Below, in pieces: positions 9,701-17,252 of a DNA stretch of 64,000 nucleotides. Every line of letters begins with the position of its first letter. Position 1 is the first letter of the stretch. The stretch is from an uncultured Eubacteriales bacterium (GTDB lineage: Bacteria; Bacillota; Clostridia; Christensenellales; Aristaeellaceae), in contig UQNN01000002.1 in NCBI GenBank assembly GCA_900542445.1, forward strand, positions 1-64,000, in the 5' to 3' direction. Position numbers and translations under genes: made by a program. The notes under the pieces are model-generated. The model saw only the letters and a list, made by a program, of their open reading frames with translations. It was not told the DNA's origin and ran no database searches.

Positions 9701-11544
9701 ATCGCGTCGTCGGCGAAAACGGCGGCGGAACGCTCAGCGGCAACTACGCGTGGAGCGGCGTGCAGGTGAACGGACAGCCCGTGACCGACGGCCTGGCCGA
9801 CAACGAAAACGGCGAGGATATTCTGGTGCACGACGGCCTGATTTATGGAAAGAACGCGCAGATTTTCGCGTGGCCGGGCTTTGACACGGCCGTGTGGGAG
9901 CTGCGCAACGACCAGCCGGGCAAGCTGCCGCGGTTCAAGGGCACAAGTGCAGACCCGACGCTCAACCTGTCCGCACAGACCAGCACAGTGACCTGTGACG
10001 TGGAGCTGAACGGGGACGCGGGCGTTTCCGGCATCCGCTATAAGGTGAACGACGCAGCGAACGATACCGAGTACAGCGGCGTGTTTACCGTGAACCTGCT
10101 GGACAAGCTGGAAATTGAACCGACGATTCGCACAGGCTATGCGTTTGCGCAGTGGAGCGACGGAAAGACGGATAACCCATATACCATGGCCGTGACGGGC
10201 GCTGTCTCGCTGACGGCGCAGACCCAAATCGAGACGTATACCATCGATTATGAGCTGAACGGCGGCGCGCTGGAGGCGGGCAAGACGAACCCGGCGACAT
10301 ACACCTTGGAAACGGCGTCGTTCAGGCTGGAAGAGCCGACGCGAGCGGGTTACACCTTCGCGGGCTGGACGGGCAGCAACGGCACGACCCCGCAGACCGA
10401 CGTCGGCATTGCGCAAGGCTCGACCGGAAATCTCCATTTTGAGGCCAACTGGACGGCAAACAGCTACAAGATTCTCTACACGGGCGTGGAAGGCGCGGAC
10501 GTCTCGACGTTCCCGACGAAGCATGTCTTCGGAAAAGACACGGCGATCCCGAATCCAACGAAGACGGATTACAGCTTCGCGGGCTGGAAAGTCAACGGAA
10601 GCGCGGCAGCGCGCGACCTGACGCTGAGCGGAACGGCGTATACGGCGGATATCACGCTGGAAGCGACGTGGACGGCGAATGAATTCACCATCACGTACAG
10701 CGGCGTGGAAGGCGCGGATGTCTCGAAGTTCCCGACGAAGCATGTCTTCGGAAAAGACACGGCGATCCCGAACCCGACGAAGACGGGTTACGGCTTCGCG
10801 GGCTGGAAAGTCAACGGAAGCGCGGCGGCGCGCGACTTGACGCTGAGCGGAACGGCGTATACGGCGGATATCACGCTGGAAGCGACGTGGACGGCGAATG
10901 AATTCACCATCACGTACAGCGGCGTGGAAGGCGCGGATGTCTCGAAGTTCCCGACGAAGCATGTCTTCGGAAAAGACACGGCGATCCCGAACCCGACGAA
11001 GACGGGTTACGGCTTCGCGGGCTGGAAAGTCAACGGAAGCGCGGCAGTGCGCGACCTGACGCTGAGCGGAACGGCGTATACGGCGGATATCGCGCTGGAA
11101 GCGACGTGGACGAAACTGACCGAACCGACGCCGTCCGTGATCATGGAAGGCGGCACGGCCTTCATCGTCGGCAAAGCGACCGAAGATGCAATCATGCACA
11201 TCGGCAAGGGCGTCGCGAATTTCGGCGTGGCGAACCTCGATTACGTCGATGTGGATGGCAAGCGGCTCGATCCGCAGTTCTATACCGCGAAGGACGGATC
11301 GATCATCCTCACCGTGCATCAGGCGTATCTCAACACGCTTTCCGTCGGCGAGCATATCCTGACCGCGCACCTCAAAGGGCCGGGATACGAGGGACAGACG
11401 GTTTCCGGAAAGATCGTGGTTGCGCCCGTGCCGGATATGTCCAACCTGCCGCAGACGGGCGACGCCAGCCCGGTGCTCCTCTGGGGCGCGACGCTGGGCC
11501 TCTGCGCGGCGGTACTGGCCGTGATGAAACGGAAAAAGAGGTAA
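6709..11544 (+). CDS. LPXTG-anchored surface protein with GLUG and InlB-type repeats
   Basis: 1611 residues. The start at 6709 is chosen because AAGGGGA lies eight bases upstream and a signal peptide follows at once (residues 1-21, cut after ASA). Three large beta-helix modules of GLUG type span about residues 70-460, 468-765 and 768-1080. Each opens with a domain of the type AAQLxxLAxxVN, LLMNDIDLS, NWTPIG, FxGVFDGQ, and continues with GGVVG/NCYA repeats. Then come Listeria-Bacteroides (InlB B) repeats at about 1090-1470, an LPQTG sortase signal at 1580-1584, a hydrophobic span and a KRKKR tail. It is therefore covalently attached to the cell wall and is probably an adhesin. The third and second modules share long identical DNA stretches, a sign of internal duplication. 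Confidence 0.93.
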   Translation: MKKIVTLVFVLLTLLTAAASAESYTQADFEWAEAVQDQSTLTLKEQAKYLDIVKQRQRGIALLAMGGADTPFQIASAAQLAELAQYVNAGDATFVSAHYVLTDDVNLSAYGNWTPIGTINQPFAGVFDGQNHVVTGLKIDRSQGVYQGLFGCVNSQDANRKAQVKNVIVKDAQIRTKSMSGAVVGFYGGWASQMEPLENCAMVGGSIEGCVDRAGYDQAASIGGVVGLSDADVRFCYSTGTVIVPRSACEIGGVAGWVDGNVQSCYAAGSMDIFPDSRYQIFEIGGLVGGVDDDVSDCYSTVDVVGLGDNTIKFGGVAGTVGGSVTRCFATGNVQAWRTVGGVAGMVGTRGGSLTDCVALNGAVSGTESSYKGISRVGNVLKSEGGSESGNYAWSGMKVNGNTVADDDVEGSNGADLTYDDPNGLSRQFETIFGGNSAWTYAENGLPTLKNVGGTQSGDLPVWMTSQNKVYIYTAADLAQLATDVNGGNNMSGKTVLLMNDIDLSGYPNWTPIGRFDPPDDMLPFSGVFDGQGYSITGLKISGNEDARGLFGYTYSGAIRNVVIRNPEIEGKDQVGALVGYQAYSNQGIKNCAVIGGKIQGRSHVGGLVGYMEESPIQNCYSTCEVVAMDFYAGGIVGDHRVVASIRNCYATGNISGTYSGGIVGVAQDVERCVALGQTVTGKSSNRVTDSVRISDVYAWGGMKVNGNTVTYGAANNENGADLVYNGGALSKQFSEIFANDDAWTYTENGLPILKVVKGEQSSELPSWMLSDASTIYITTAQQLKQLADEVNAGDSKSGKTVLLMNDIDLSVYPNWSPIGTLNMNWSDVSRPFSGVFDGQNHTISNLTCTSATNGYAGLFGNFDGTVQNLILRDAQITSESNAGAVVSNNYGGRVLNCAMIGGSVKGKSIAGGVVSYNRGTVENCYATGDVTSLSGSWICYVGGVVGYNYMNGTVQSCYAAGRVESEKHAGGAVGGNYGTVQNCVALGQSVSAQGDAHRVVGENGGGTLSGNYAWSGVQVNGQPVTDGLADNENGEDILVHDGLIYGKNAQIFAWPGFDTAVWELRNDQPGKLPRFKGTSADPTLNLSAQTSTVTCDVELNGDAGVSGIRYKVNDAANDTEYSGVFTVNLLDKLEIEPTIRTGYAFAQWSDGKTDNPYTMAVTGAVSLTAQTQIETYTIDYELNGGALEAGKTNPATYTLETASFRLEEPTRAGYTFAGWTGSNGTTPQTDVGIAQGSTGNLHFEANWTANSYKILYTGVEGADVSTFPTKHVFGKDTAIPNPTKTDYSFAGWKVNGSAAARDLTLSGTAYTADITLEATWTANEFTITYSGVEGADVSKFPTKHVFGKDTAIPNPTKTGYGFAGWKVNGSAAARDLTLSGTAYTADITLEATWTANEFTITYSGVEGADVSKFPTKHVFGKDTAIPNPTKTGYGFAGWKVNGSAAVRDLTLSGTAYTADIALEATWTKLTEPTPSVIMEGGTAFIVGKATEDAIMHIGKGVANFGVANLDYVDVDGKRLDPQFYTAKDGSIILTVHQAYLNTLSVGEHILTAHLKGPGYEGQTVSGKIVVAPVPDMSNLPQTGDASPVLLWGATLGLCAAVLAVMKRKKR
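10459..11112 (+). repeat. Three tandem 219-bp repeats inside the surface protein gene
   Basis: Period 219 bp (73 codons); equivalent points are 10483, 10702 and 10921. Copies 2 and 3 are almost identical in DNA; copy 1 differs mainly in its first 60 bases and at the YSFAGW codons. Each encodes one InlB-type unit (GVEGADVSKFPTKHVFGKDT at its start). Confidence 0.95.
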
Positions 11545-11559
11545 GCGGCCTGAGGCCGC

Positions 11560-11632
11560 CTGCACTTCCGCCGCAATCTGCAAAACCCCAAAGTTTTGCG
11601 CACGCGGATGATTTTTGAGCAATTTCTCATGG
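11560..11632. repeat. Family 3 repeat, copy 2
   Basis: TTCCGCCGCAATCTGCAAAA, then CCCCAAAGTTTTGCGCACGC and an AATTTCTCATG end. It follows a short GCGGCC/GGCCGC hairpin after the surface protein stop. Confidence 0.65.
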
Positions 11633-11635
11633 ATT

Positions 11636-11687
11636 AAAAAAGCGCGAACCTCCCGAATGCTGAAAAGACGGGAGGTTCGCGCTTTTG
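11636..11687. terminator. Bidirectional terminator between the surface protein and nth
   Basis: Near-perfect 18-bp stem AAAAGCGCGAACCTCCCG / CGGGAGGTTCGCGCTTTT with a 13-base loop. It carries A-rich and T-rich flanks, so it can stop transcription from both sides. Confidence 0.9.
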
Positions 11688-11690
11688 TCA

Positions 11691-12341
11691 TTATTTCTTG
11701 TTTTTGGGATTCCCGTTCGCGTAGTCGCACCATGCGCGCAGCGTGCAGGTTTCGCACGCGGGTTTGCGCGCAGCGCAGACGCGGCGGCCGTGGTAGATCA
11801 GCCAGTGGTGCGCGCGGCTCCACTGATCTTTGGGAACGGCCTGCATGAGCTGATGCTCGGTCTTGAGCACATCCGGCGCGTCCGCCAGCCCCAGCCGATT
11901 GGTGACGCGGAAAACATGCGTATCGACGGCGATGGCGTCCTCGCCGAACGCGCAGCTCATGACGACGTTCGCCGTCTTGCGTCCCACGCCCGGCAGGGAT
12001 TCCAGAGCGTCGTGATCCGCGGGCACTTCGCCGCCGAAGCGGGCGACCAGCTCCCGCGCCAGCAGCACAAGGTTTTTGGCCTTGTTGTGGAACAGGCCGC
12101 AGGTCTTGATATACGGTTCGATCTCTTCCGGTTCGGCCTTGGCCAAAGCCGCCGCGTCGGGATAGGCCGCGAAGAGCGCGGGCGTAACCATGTTGACTTT
12201 CACATCCGTACACTGAGCGGAGAGAACCACGGCGACGAGCAGCTGAAACGGATTGGCAAAGTGCAGCGCGGGTTTCGCGTCTGGATACAGCCGCGCCAGC
12301 TCGGCGAGAATCAGGCGGTTTTTCTCTTCTCTTTCCATCAT
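11691..12341 (-). CDS. nth: Endonuclease III (DNA glycosylase/AP lyase)
   Basis: 216 residues from the ATG at 12341, which has AAGGAG ten bases upstream; longer in-frame starts lack a site. Motifs: the helix-hairpin-helix LPGVGRKTA with the catalytic lysine, the catalytic aspartate in AVDTHVFRV, and the iron-sulphur loop with C-x6-C-x2-C-x5-C (CAARKPACETCTLRAWC). The enzyme removes oxidised pyrimidines in base excision repair. It has its own promoter, which overlaps the end of the DUF3343 gene, and a bidirectional terminator after it. Length and motifs are standard. Confidence 0.96.
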   Translation of the reverse strand: MMEREEKNRLILAELARLYPDAKPALHFANPFQLLVAVVLSAQCTDVKVNMVTPALFAAYPDAAALAKAEPEEIEPYIKTCGLFHNKAKNLVLLARELVARFGGEVPADHDALESLPGVGRKTANVVMSCAFGEDAIAVDTHVFRVTNRLGLADAPDVLKTEHQLMQAVPKDQWSRAHHWLIYHGRRVCAARKPACETCTLRAWCDYANGNPKNKK

Positions 12342-12369
12342 TGACGTATTTCTCCTTGGCATTGGCATA

Positions 12370-12432
12370 CGCAAAGCAAATCGGGAAAACCAAGAACATG
12401 AGGCTCCCGGCAGGGGCGGGGCAGAACCCCCT
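12370..12432 (+). repeat. Degenerate family 1 repeat, copy 4
   Basis: CCAAGAACATGAGGCTCCCG followed by GGCGGGGCAGAACCCCC keeps the B-C order, but the module B stem is no longer paired. Confidence 0.5.
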
Positions 12433-12443
12433 GTATTTCTTTT

Positions 12444-12472
12444 ATTATACTCGATGCGTCACCGCTTTTCAA
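12444..12472 (-). promoter_or_regulatory. Promoter of nth
   Basis: On the minus strand TTGAAA (12467-12472), 17-base spacer, TATAAT (12444-12449). The -35 and most of the spacer lie inside the 3' end of the DUF3343 gene. Confidence 0.75.
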
Positions 12473-12737
12473 GCAGCGGCGTGAGCGACAGATGGCGCGT
12501 GCCATAGCCCTCCGCCCGGTAAAAGCCGATGAGCGCGCCGGGATTCAGACGGCGATAGACCTGCATCACCTGCGGCGTCTGTGCCAAATCAAACCGAACG
12601 GACAGGCCGCAGCCGATGGCGACTTCGCGCGGCGTGGCGATCACCCCGGCAGACAGACCGGCGCGGTGCAGCGCGTCTTCCATCCGCAGAACCTGCGTGC
12701 GCGAACGAAAGGCGGCGAGACCAAAGGAATCATTCAT
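12459..12737 (-). CDS. DUF3343 protein (putative Se/S carrier-like)
   Basis: 92 residues. The pattern FRSRTQVLRMEDALHRAG, then VIATPREVAIGCGLSVRFDL, matches the small DUF3343 family. The conserved CG motif after PRE is thought to carry sulphur or selenium. The gene is divergent from, and only 66 bases away from, a cysteine-desulfurase-like enzyme; the two families are repeatedly neighbours in Firmicutes, which suggests a sulphur or selenium transfer pair. GGGAG lies upstream of the ATG at 12737. The function remains inferred from family and context. Confidence 0.82.
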   Translation of the reverse strand: MNDSFGLAAFRSRTQVLRMEDALHRAGLSAGVIATPREVAIGCGLSVRFDLAQTPQVMQVYRRLNPGALIGFYRAEGYGTRHLSLTPLLEKR

Positions 12738-12751
12738 GCAAAGCTCCCCCT

Positions 12752-12773
12752 CTCATATACTCCACTGTATGAG
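12752..12773. promoter_or_regulatory. Inverted repeat in the DUF3343/desulfurase divergent region
   Basis: CTCATA (12752-12757) and TATGAG (12768-12773) separated by ten bases, midway between the two divergent genes. A shared operator is possible; no regulator is known. Confidence 0.35.
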
Positions 12774-12803
12774 CACGCGCAGGCGGCGGTGCGAGAAAGG
12801 GGA

Positions 12804-13934
12804 ATGCGCTTGATTTATCTGGATAACGCGGCGACGAGCTTTCCAAAGCCGCGCTGCACGGTGCAGGCGATGGCGGACGCGCTGGAAACAAGCGGGGCCA
12901 ATCCGGGACGCGCGGGGCACAGGCTTTCGCTGGCGGCGGGGCGGATTATCGAAATATGCAGGCAGCATATCGCCGAGATGCTGGGCGAGGCGGACGCAAG
13001 CCGCGTCGCTTTTGCGCAAAACACGACTGACGCGCTCAATATGGCGATTCACGGCGCGGTGCATACGGGCGACCACGTGGTTTCCACACTGATGGAGCAC
13101 AATTCCGTTTTGCGCCCGCTTTCGGAACTGGCGAGAAGCGGCATCATCACGCTCACGCTTGTGCCGCCGGACGCGGACGGCCGCATTCATGCGCAGGAGA
13201 TCGAGCGAGCGCTGACCGCGCGAACGCGGCTGGTCGCGATGACGCACATGTCCAACGTCCTGGGGCTTGAGCAGGATGTCGCGGCTGTCGGCGCGGTGTG
13301 CCGTCGGCGGGGCGTGCTGTTTCTGGTGGACGCGGCGCAGACGGCGGGGCATGTGCCGCTGAAACCGGGAAAATGGGGCTGCACCATGCTGGCCATGCCG
13401 GGGCACAAGGGGCTGCTAGGACCGCACGGCACGGGCGCACTCTGGGTCAGAAACGGGGTGACGCTTGCGCCGCTGCGGCAGGGAGGAACGGGTTCGGCCT
13501 CCGAAAGCATGTTTCAGCCCCGCATGATGCCGGACAGTTTGGAGAGCGGGACGCTCAATCTGCCGGGCATCGCGGGGCTGGATGCGGGCATGCGGTTTGC
13601 ATTGGCGCATGCGCGAGAAGCGCGCGAAACGACGGCCGCGCTGTGCGGCATGATGCGCGAGGCGCTGCAAAACATGACCAATGTGCGGGTTTACACGAAG
13701 GAGGGCGCGTCGCTGCTGAGCTTTAACGTGGAAGGGATGGCTTCACAGGTTGTGGCGGCGGCGCTGGACGAACAGAATATCGCGGTGCGCGGCGGGCTGC
13801 ATTGCGCGCCGGGCGTGCATCGCTTTTTGGGAACGCTGAATATCGGCGCGGTGCGCGTCAGCCCGGGGCTGATGAACACGGCGGCGGAAGCGAAAAAGCT
13901 GATTGACGCGGTATGGCGGATTGCGAAGGGATAA
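12804..13934 (+). CDS. Cysteine desulfurase family protein (class V aminotransferase fold)
   Basis: 376 residues from the ATG at 12804 (AAAGGGG just upstream), beginning MRLIYLDNAATSFPKP as in the desulfurase-like family common in Clostridia. The PLP lysine is in MPGHKGLLGPHGTGALWV and the candidate persulfide cysteine is in RGGLHCAPGVHRFLGT. It probably takes sulphur (or selenium) from cysteine, using PLP, in the cytoplasm. The divergent DUF3343 protein may accept it. It is not the IscS or SufS housekeeping type; no Fe-S assembly genes are nearby. The call is firm at family level and the substrate is inferred. Confidence 0.9.
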   Translation: MRLIYLDNAATSFPKPRCTVQAMADALETSGANPGRAGHRLSLAAGRIIEICRQHIAEMLGEADASRVAFAQNTTDALNMAIHGAVHTGDHVVSTLMEHNSVLRPLSELARSGIITLTLVPPDADGRIHAQEIERALTARTRLVAMTHMSNVLGLEQDVAAVGAVCRRRGVLFLVDAAQTAGHVPLKPGKWGCTMLAMPGHKGLLGPHGTGALWVRNGVTLAPLRQGGTGSASESMFQPRMMPDSLESGTLNLPGIAGLDAGMRFALAHAREARETTAALCGMMREALQNMTNVRVYTKEGASLLSFNVEGMASQVVAAALDEQNIAVRGGLHCAPGVHRFLGTLNIGAVRVSPGLMNTAAEAKKLIDAVWRIAKG

Positions 13935-13941
13935 AGAAAGG

Positions 13942-13966
13942 CCGCTCGTCCTGAAGAGACGGGCGG
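13942..13966. terminator. Possible terminator hairpin
   Basis: CCGCTCGTC / GACGGGCGG with a short loop, between convergent genes. There is no clear T-run. Confidence 0.4.
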
Positions 13967-13976
13967 ACAGAGAAAT

Positions 13977-14462
13977 TTAGTTTCCGGCGTTTTCTGCGGC
14001 ATTAAAGAGGGCGACGATGGCATCCACTTCATCGCGAAGTTCGGTCATCGAGCCGGTGAGCACGCTGCCGGCCTGCAAACGCTGCTCAGCCGCGTCGAGC
14101 GTGGTGATGCAGTCGGAGAGCATCGAGCCGTCCACGATGACCGTGCCCGCGCCGTAAATATTGGAAGCCAGCGTATTGAGACACTGCATGGCGTAAATAT
14201 GCGCGCGGACATTGGAGAGCAGCGTCATGGTATTGGTTCCGCTGGACTGTGTGAGCCGATAGACGGCGGTCTGCGCCTCGTTGGCTTCGTTGGTGGCGCG
14301 GGCCATCAGCGCGTCGCTGGTGGTACGGCTGGCGGAAGAAGCGCGCAGATAGGAAACGGTTAAGCCGATGAGCGCAACGGCCAGTACGAAAATCACGATG
14401 CTCAAAATGCGGATGGTTTTCTGGCTTTTGCGTTTGCTGCTGCCGGTTTGAAAGGAATACAT
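13977..14462 (-). CDS. Small membrane-anchored protein, function unknown
   Basis: 161 residues from the ATG at 14462, with GGAGG six bases upstream. A basic N-terminus (SSKRKSQKTIR) is followed by one membrane helix (about residues 17-39, ILSIVIFVLAVALIGLTVSY). After it comes an Ala/Thr/Leu-rich, probably helical outer domain of about 120 residues with few charged residues. The topology resembles single-pass sensors or chemoreceptor-like periplasmic helices, but no signalling domain is present and no family was recognised. Own promoter at 14512; divergent from cmk. Confidence 0.8.
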   Translation of the reverse strand: MYSFQTGSSKRKSQKTIRILSIVIFVLAVALIGLTVSYLRASSASRTTSDALMARATNEANEAQTAVYRLTQSSGTNTMTLLSNVRAHIYAMQCLNTLASNIYGAGTVIVDGSMLSDCITTLDAAEQRLQAGSVLTGSMTELRDEVDAIVALFNAAENAGN

Positions 14463-14511
14463 AAACAACCTCCCTGTCATGAAAGAGAAAAGAGCTTTGT
14501 CACGCGAAATC

Positions 14512-14540
14512 ATTATAGCACATTCATCAAATGGCGTAAA
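14512..14540 (-). promoter_or_regulatory. Promoter of the small membrane protein gene
   Basis: Minus strand TTTACG (14535-14540), 17-base spacer, TATAAT (14512-14517). Confidence 0.7.
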
Positions 14541-14645
14541 GGGGCGAAAAAAGAGACGGTTTTAAGACGAATGTGGCGGTAATATGTCTAAAAATGTGCA
14601 AATTTGAATGAAAGTGGAGAACTATGCCCAAATCGAGACGAAAGC

Positions 14646-14675
14646 TTGAACAAACGATACGCGATAGAGTATAAT
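14646..14675 (+). promoter_or_regulatory. Promoter of the cmk cluster
   Basis: TTGAAC (14646-14651), 18-base spacer, TATAAT (14670-14675), about 50 bases before the cmk start. Confidence 0.75.
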
Positions 14676-14723
14676 ATATTGGATAGCGGCTGTGAGAGCA
14701 GCCATACGGGAGGAAAAAGAGAT

Positions 14724-15401
14724 ATGCCGATGAACATTGCCATTGACGGCCCGGTGGGCGCGGGCAAGTCTTCGATTGCCGATCAGGTAGCGCAGAGACT
14801 TCATATTCTGCATTTGGATACGGGCGCGATGTATCGCACGGTCGCGCTGTATATGCTGCGAAACGGGATTGATCCGCAGGATGAGCAGGCGGTTTCCGCG
14901 TGCTGCGGCAAGGCGGATGTGCGCGTGGCCTATCGCGACGGCGCGCAGCGGACGATGCTGGGCGAGGAGGATGTGACCGATTTGATCCGCACTGGCGAGG
15001 TTTCCGCCGCGGCGAGCGGCATTTCCAAGTGGCCGGCGGTTCGCCGCCGCATGGTGGCCGCGCAGCGCGAGATCGCCGCGACGGCGGACATGCTGATCGA
15101 CGGACGGGACATCGGCACGCGCGTGCTGACGAATGCGCCCGTGAAAATCTTTTTGACGGCCACGCCGGAGGAGCGCGCACGCCGCCGCTACAAGCAGCAG
15201 GTGGAGAAGGGCGACATGACCCCTTATGAGCAGGTGCTCAGCGAATTGAACGCGCGCGACGAGCAGGACATGAACCGCGAGACCGACCCGCTCCGGCAGG
15301 CGGAGGATGCGGTGCTGGTGGATTCCACGGACATGACGCCCGAACAGGTGGTGGACGCCATCATCGCCGTGGTGGAGGATGTTTATGGAAAACGGGCGTA
15401 A
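14724..15401 (+). CDS. cmk: (d)CMP kinase
   Basis: 225 residues, the standard length. The P-loop GPVGAGKSS is at residues 9-17, then HLDTGAMYR and the DGRDIGTRVL motif. The lid region is rich in arginine (ERARRRYKQQVEKG). It phosphorylates CMP and dCMP to the diphosphates in the cytoplasm. GGGAGG lies ten bases before the ATG at 14724. First gene of the cmk-plsC-ispH-rpsA cluster found in many Clostridia; it overlaps plsC by 17 bases, so the two are translationally coupled. Confidence 0.97.
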   Translation: MPMNIAIDGPVGAGKSSIADQVAQRLHILHLDTGAMYRTVALYMLRNGIDPQDEQAVSACCGKADVRVAYRDGAQRTMLGEEDVTDLIRTGEVSAAASGISKWPAVRRRMVAAQREIAATADMLIDGRDIGTRVLTNAPVKIFLTATPEERARRRYKQQVEKGDMTPYEQVLSELNARDEQDMNRETDPLRQAEDAVLVDSTDMTPEQVVDAIIAVVEDVYGKRA

Positions 15402-16134
15402 CGGACAGGCTGTGCAGGCGGAAGAGAAGCCCGAAAAGCGCATGGAGGCAATGCCTGCCGAACAGGCGGAGAAACCCGAAGCGGAAAAGAAGCCCGGCTA
15501 CCCGATGCATAAGCGCAGATATACGCCGCTTTACACGATCATCGTGTTCCTTTACGGCATTCTGGTCAAGCTGCTGTTTTTCATGAAGATCGAGGGCCGG
15601 GAGAATGTGCCCAAAGACCGCAACTGCATTCTGATGGGCAATCACCAATGCCTGCTCGACCCGGTGACGCTGGCGCTGTGCGTGCCGGATCGCGAGATTC
15701 ACTTCATGGGCAAGAAAGAACTGTTTGAAAACAAGGCGCTCGGCTGGATTTTTCGTCAGGTTCACGGCTTCCCGGTGGACCGGGGCAACATGGATATGGG
15801 TGCGATCCGCACGGCGATGGGCGTGCTCAAAGAGGGCGAAACGCTGGGCATTTTTCCGGAGGGAACGCGCAGCAGGACCGGCCATATGCTGCCGCTTTTG
15901 GGCGGCGCTTCGCTGCTGGCGCTCAAGAGCGGATGCGACGTGGTGCCGATTTACATCGAGGGCAGCTACAAGCCGTTTCATCGGATGATCGTTCACGTAG
16001 GCAGACCGGTGGAGATGACCGATCTGCGCGCAGGCCGCATGAACAGGGAAACCTGCGACGAACTGACGCGCCGCATGGTAGCTGAATTTGCTCAGCTCAG
16101 CGGCGGAAAATCGCTGCCGCCTGCCGAAGCATAA
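15385..16134 (+). CDS. plsC: 1-acyl-sn-glycerol-3-phosphate acyltransferase
   Basis: 249 residues from the ATG at 15385, which has GGAGG six bases upstream; the ATG at 15379 touches the site and is unlikely. An N-terminal charged Glu/Ala/Lys-rich tail of about 40 residues comes before the membrane helix (about 48-66), which is longer than usual. The acyltransferase block I is NHQCLLD (HX4D) and block III is FPEGTRSRTG. The enzyme makes phosphatidic acid from lysophosphatidic acid at the inner face of the membrane. It lies within the cmk-ispH cluster. Confidence 0.93.
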   Translation: MENGRNGQAVQAEEKPEKRMEAMPAEQAEKPEAEKKPGYPMHKRRYTPLYTIIVFLYGILVKLLFFMKIEGRENVPKDRNCILMGNHQCLLDPVTLALCVPDREIHFMGKKELFENKALGWIFRQVHGFPVDRGNMDMGAIRTAMGVLKEGETLGIFPEGTRSRTGHMLPLLGGASLLALKSGCDVVPIYIEGSYKPFHRMIVHVGRPVEMTDLRAGRMNRETCDELTRRMVAEFAQLSGGKSLPPAEA

Positions 16135-16296
16135 CCGGTTTTGGAGAAAAAAGGCGCGCAGATGGAGAAATTTTTTAAAAAAGTTTGAAAATTCGGCGCG
16201 CTTCGGCAGGAAAACCGAAAAAGACCTAGAATGAATAAAGATGGGCAATATGGAGTAATGGGGCATAAGCCCTTTTGAAGGCGGGAGCAGGTGCGT

Positions 16297-17136
16297 ATGA
16301 AGCTCACAATCGGAGAGCATGCCGGATTTTGTTTCGGCGTTCGGCGCGCGGTGCTCAAGGCCTTTGAATGCGCCGAAAAACAGCTCCCCTGCGTGACGCT
16401 TGGGCCGCTGATCCACAATCCGCAGGAGGTTGAGCGCCTGCGCCGGGCGGGCATTCGCAGCGTGGAAACGCTGGATGAAGTTGCGCCGGGCGAAACGGTC
16501 ATCATCCGCAGCCATGGTGTGACGCCGGATGTGTATCGCACATGCGAGGCGCGCGGCATTCCCGTGATTGACGCGACGTGCCCCCATGTGGCGCATATCC
16601 ACCAGCTTGTGGAGCAGTACAGCGGGAACGGCGACGCGGTGGTGATCGTCGGCGAAGCGGATCACCCGGAGGTGATCGGCATCGCGGGCTGGGCGCACGG
16701 AAAGGTTTTCATTCTGCCCGACGCGCAGGCCGCCGAAGAGGCGGAACTGCCGAAAAAAGCGCTCGTCGTCGCGCAGACGACGATTCGGCGCGATCGATTT
16801 GACTCGGTTTTGCAGGTGCTCAGGCGGCGCGTGCCCGACCTGACTCAGCGCATTACCATTTGCGCGGCGACCAGCCAGCGCCAGCAGGAGGCGGAAAAGC
16901 TCTCCGGCGAGGCGGACGTGATGGTGGTTGTCGGCGGAAAGAACAGCTCCAACACGCAGAAACTGCTGGAAACCTGCCGTCTGCGCTGCAAGCGTTCCAT
17001 TCTGGTGGAAACGCCGGAAGACGTGCCGCAGAACCTGGCGAAGGCGGACGACCGCGTGGCGCTGACCGCCGGCGCGTCTACGCCGCAGTGGCTTCTGGAG
17101 CAGGTGCGCGCGCGCATTGAAGAAAACGCGAAATAA
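16297..17136 (+). CDS. ispH: 4-hydroxy-3-methylbut-2-enyl diphosphate reductase
   Basis: 279 residues from the ATG at 16297 (GGGAG nine bases upstream; the GTG at 16291 is too close). The three cluster cysteines are C12 (GFCFGV), C95 (DATCPHV) and C189 (TICAATSQRQ), with active-site histidines near 40 and 73 (LGPLIHN, RSHG). It is the last step of the MEP pathway and produces isopentenyl and dimethylallyl diphosphate. In many Clostridia ispH is fused to or followed by the S1 gene; here they are separate genes 116 bases apart. Confidence 0.97.
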   Translation: MKLTIGEHAGFCFGVRRAVLKAFECAEKQLPCVTLGPLIHNPQEVERLRRAGIRSVETLDEVAPGETVIIRSHGVTPDVYRTCEARGIPVIDATCPHVAHIHQLVEQYSGNGDAVVIVGEADHPEVIGIAGWAHGKVFILPDAQAAEEAELPKKALVVAQTTIRRDRFDSVLQVLRRRVPDLTQRITICAATSQRQQEAEKLSGEADVMVVVGGKNSSNTQKLLETCRLRCKRSILVETPEDVPQNLAKADDRVALTAGASTPQWLLEQVRARIEENAK

Positions 17137-17252
17137 GACACGCAAAAAACAAATCAGTGTTTCCCGGTGGTCCCCGCCGCCGTGATTCAATAAAGTATGT
17201 ATCATCCCCCGGCATGCCGCCGGGTAGAGATACTTGAGGAGGTTGTACCCGC

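Noticed and set aside
9343..12399. Very long minus-strand open frame opposite the surface protein and nth
   Set aside because: It is antisense to well-supported coding sequence; its protein is an Arg/His/Ala-rich frame shadow without domains, apart from the true nth region in another frame.
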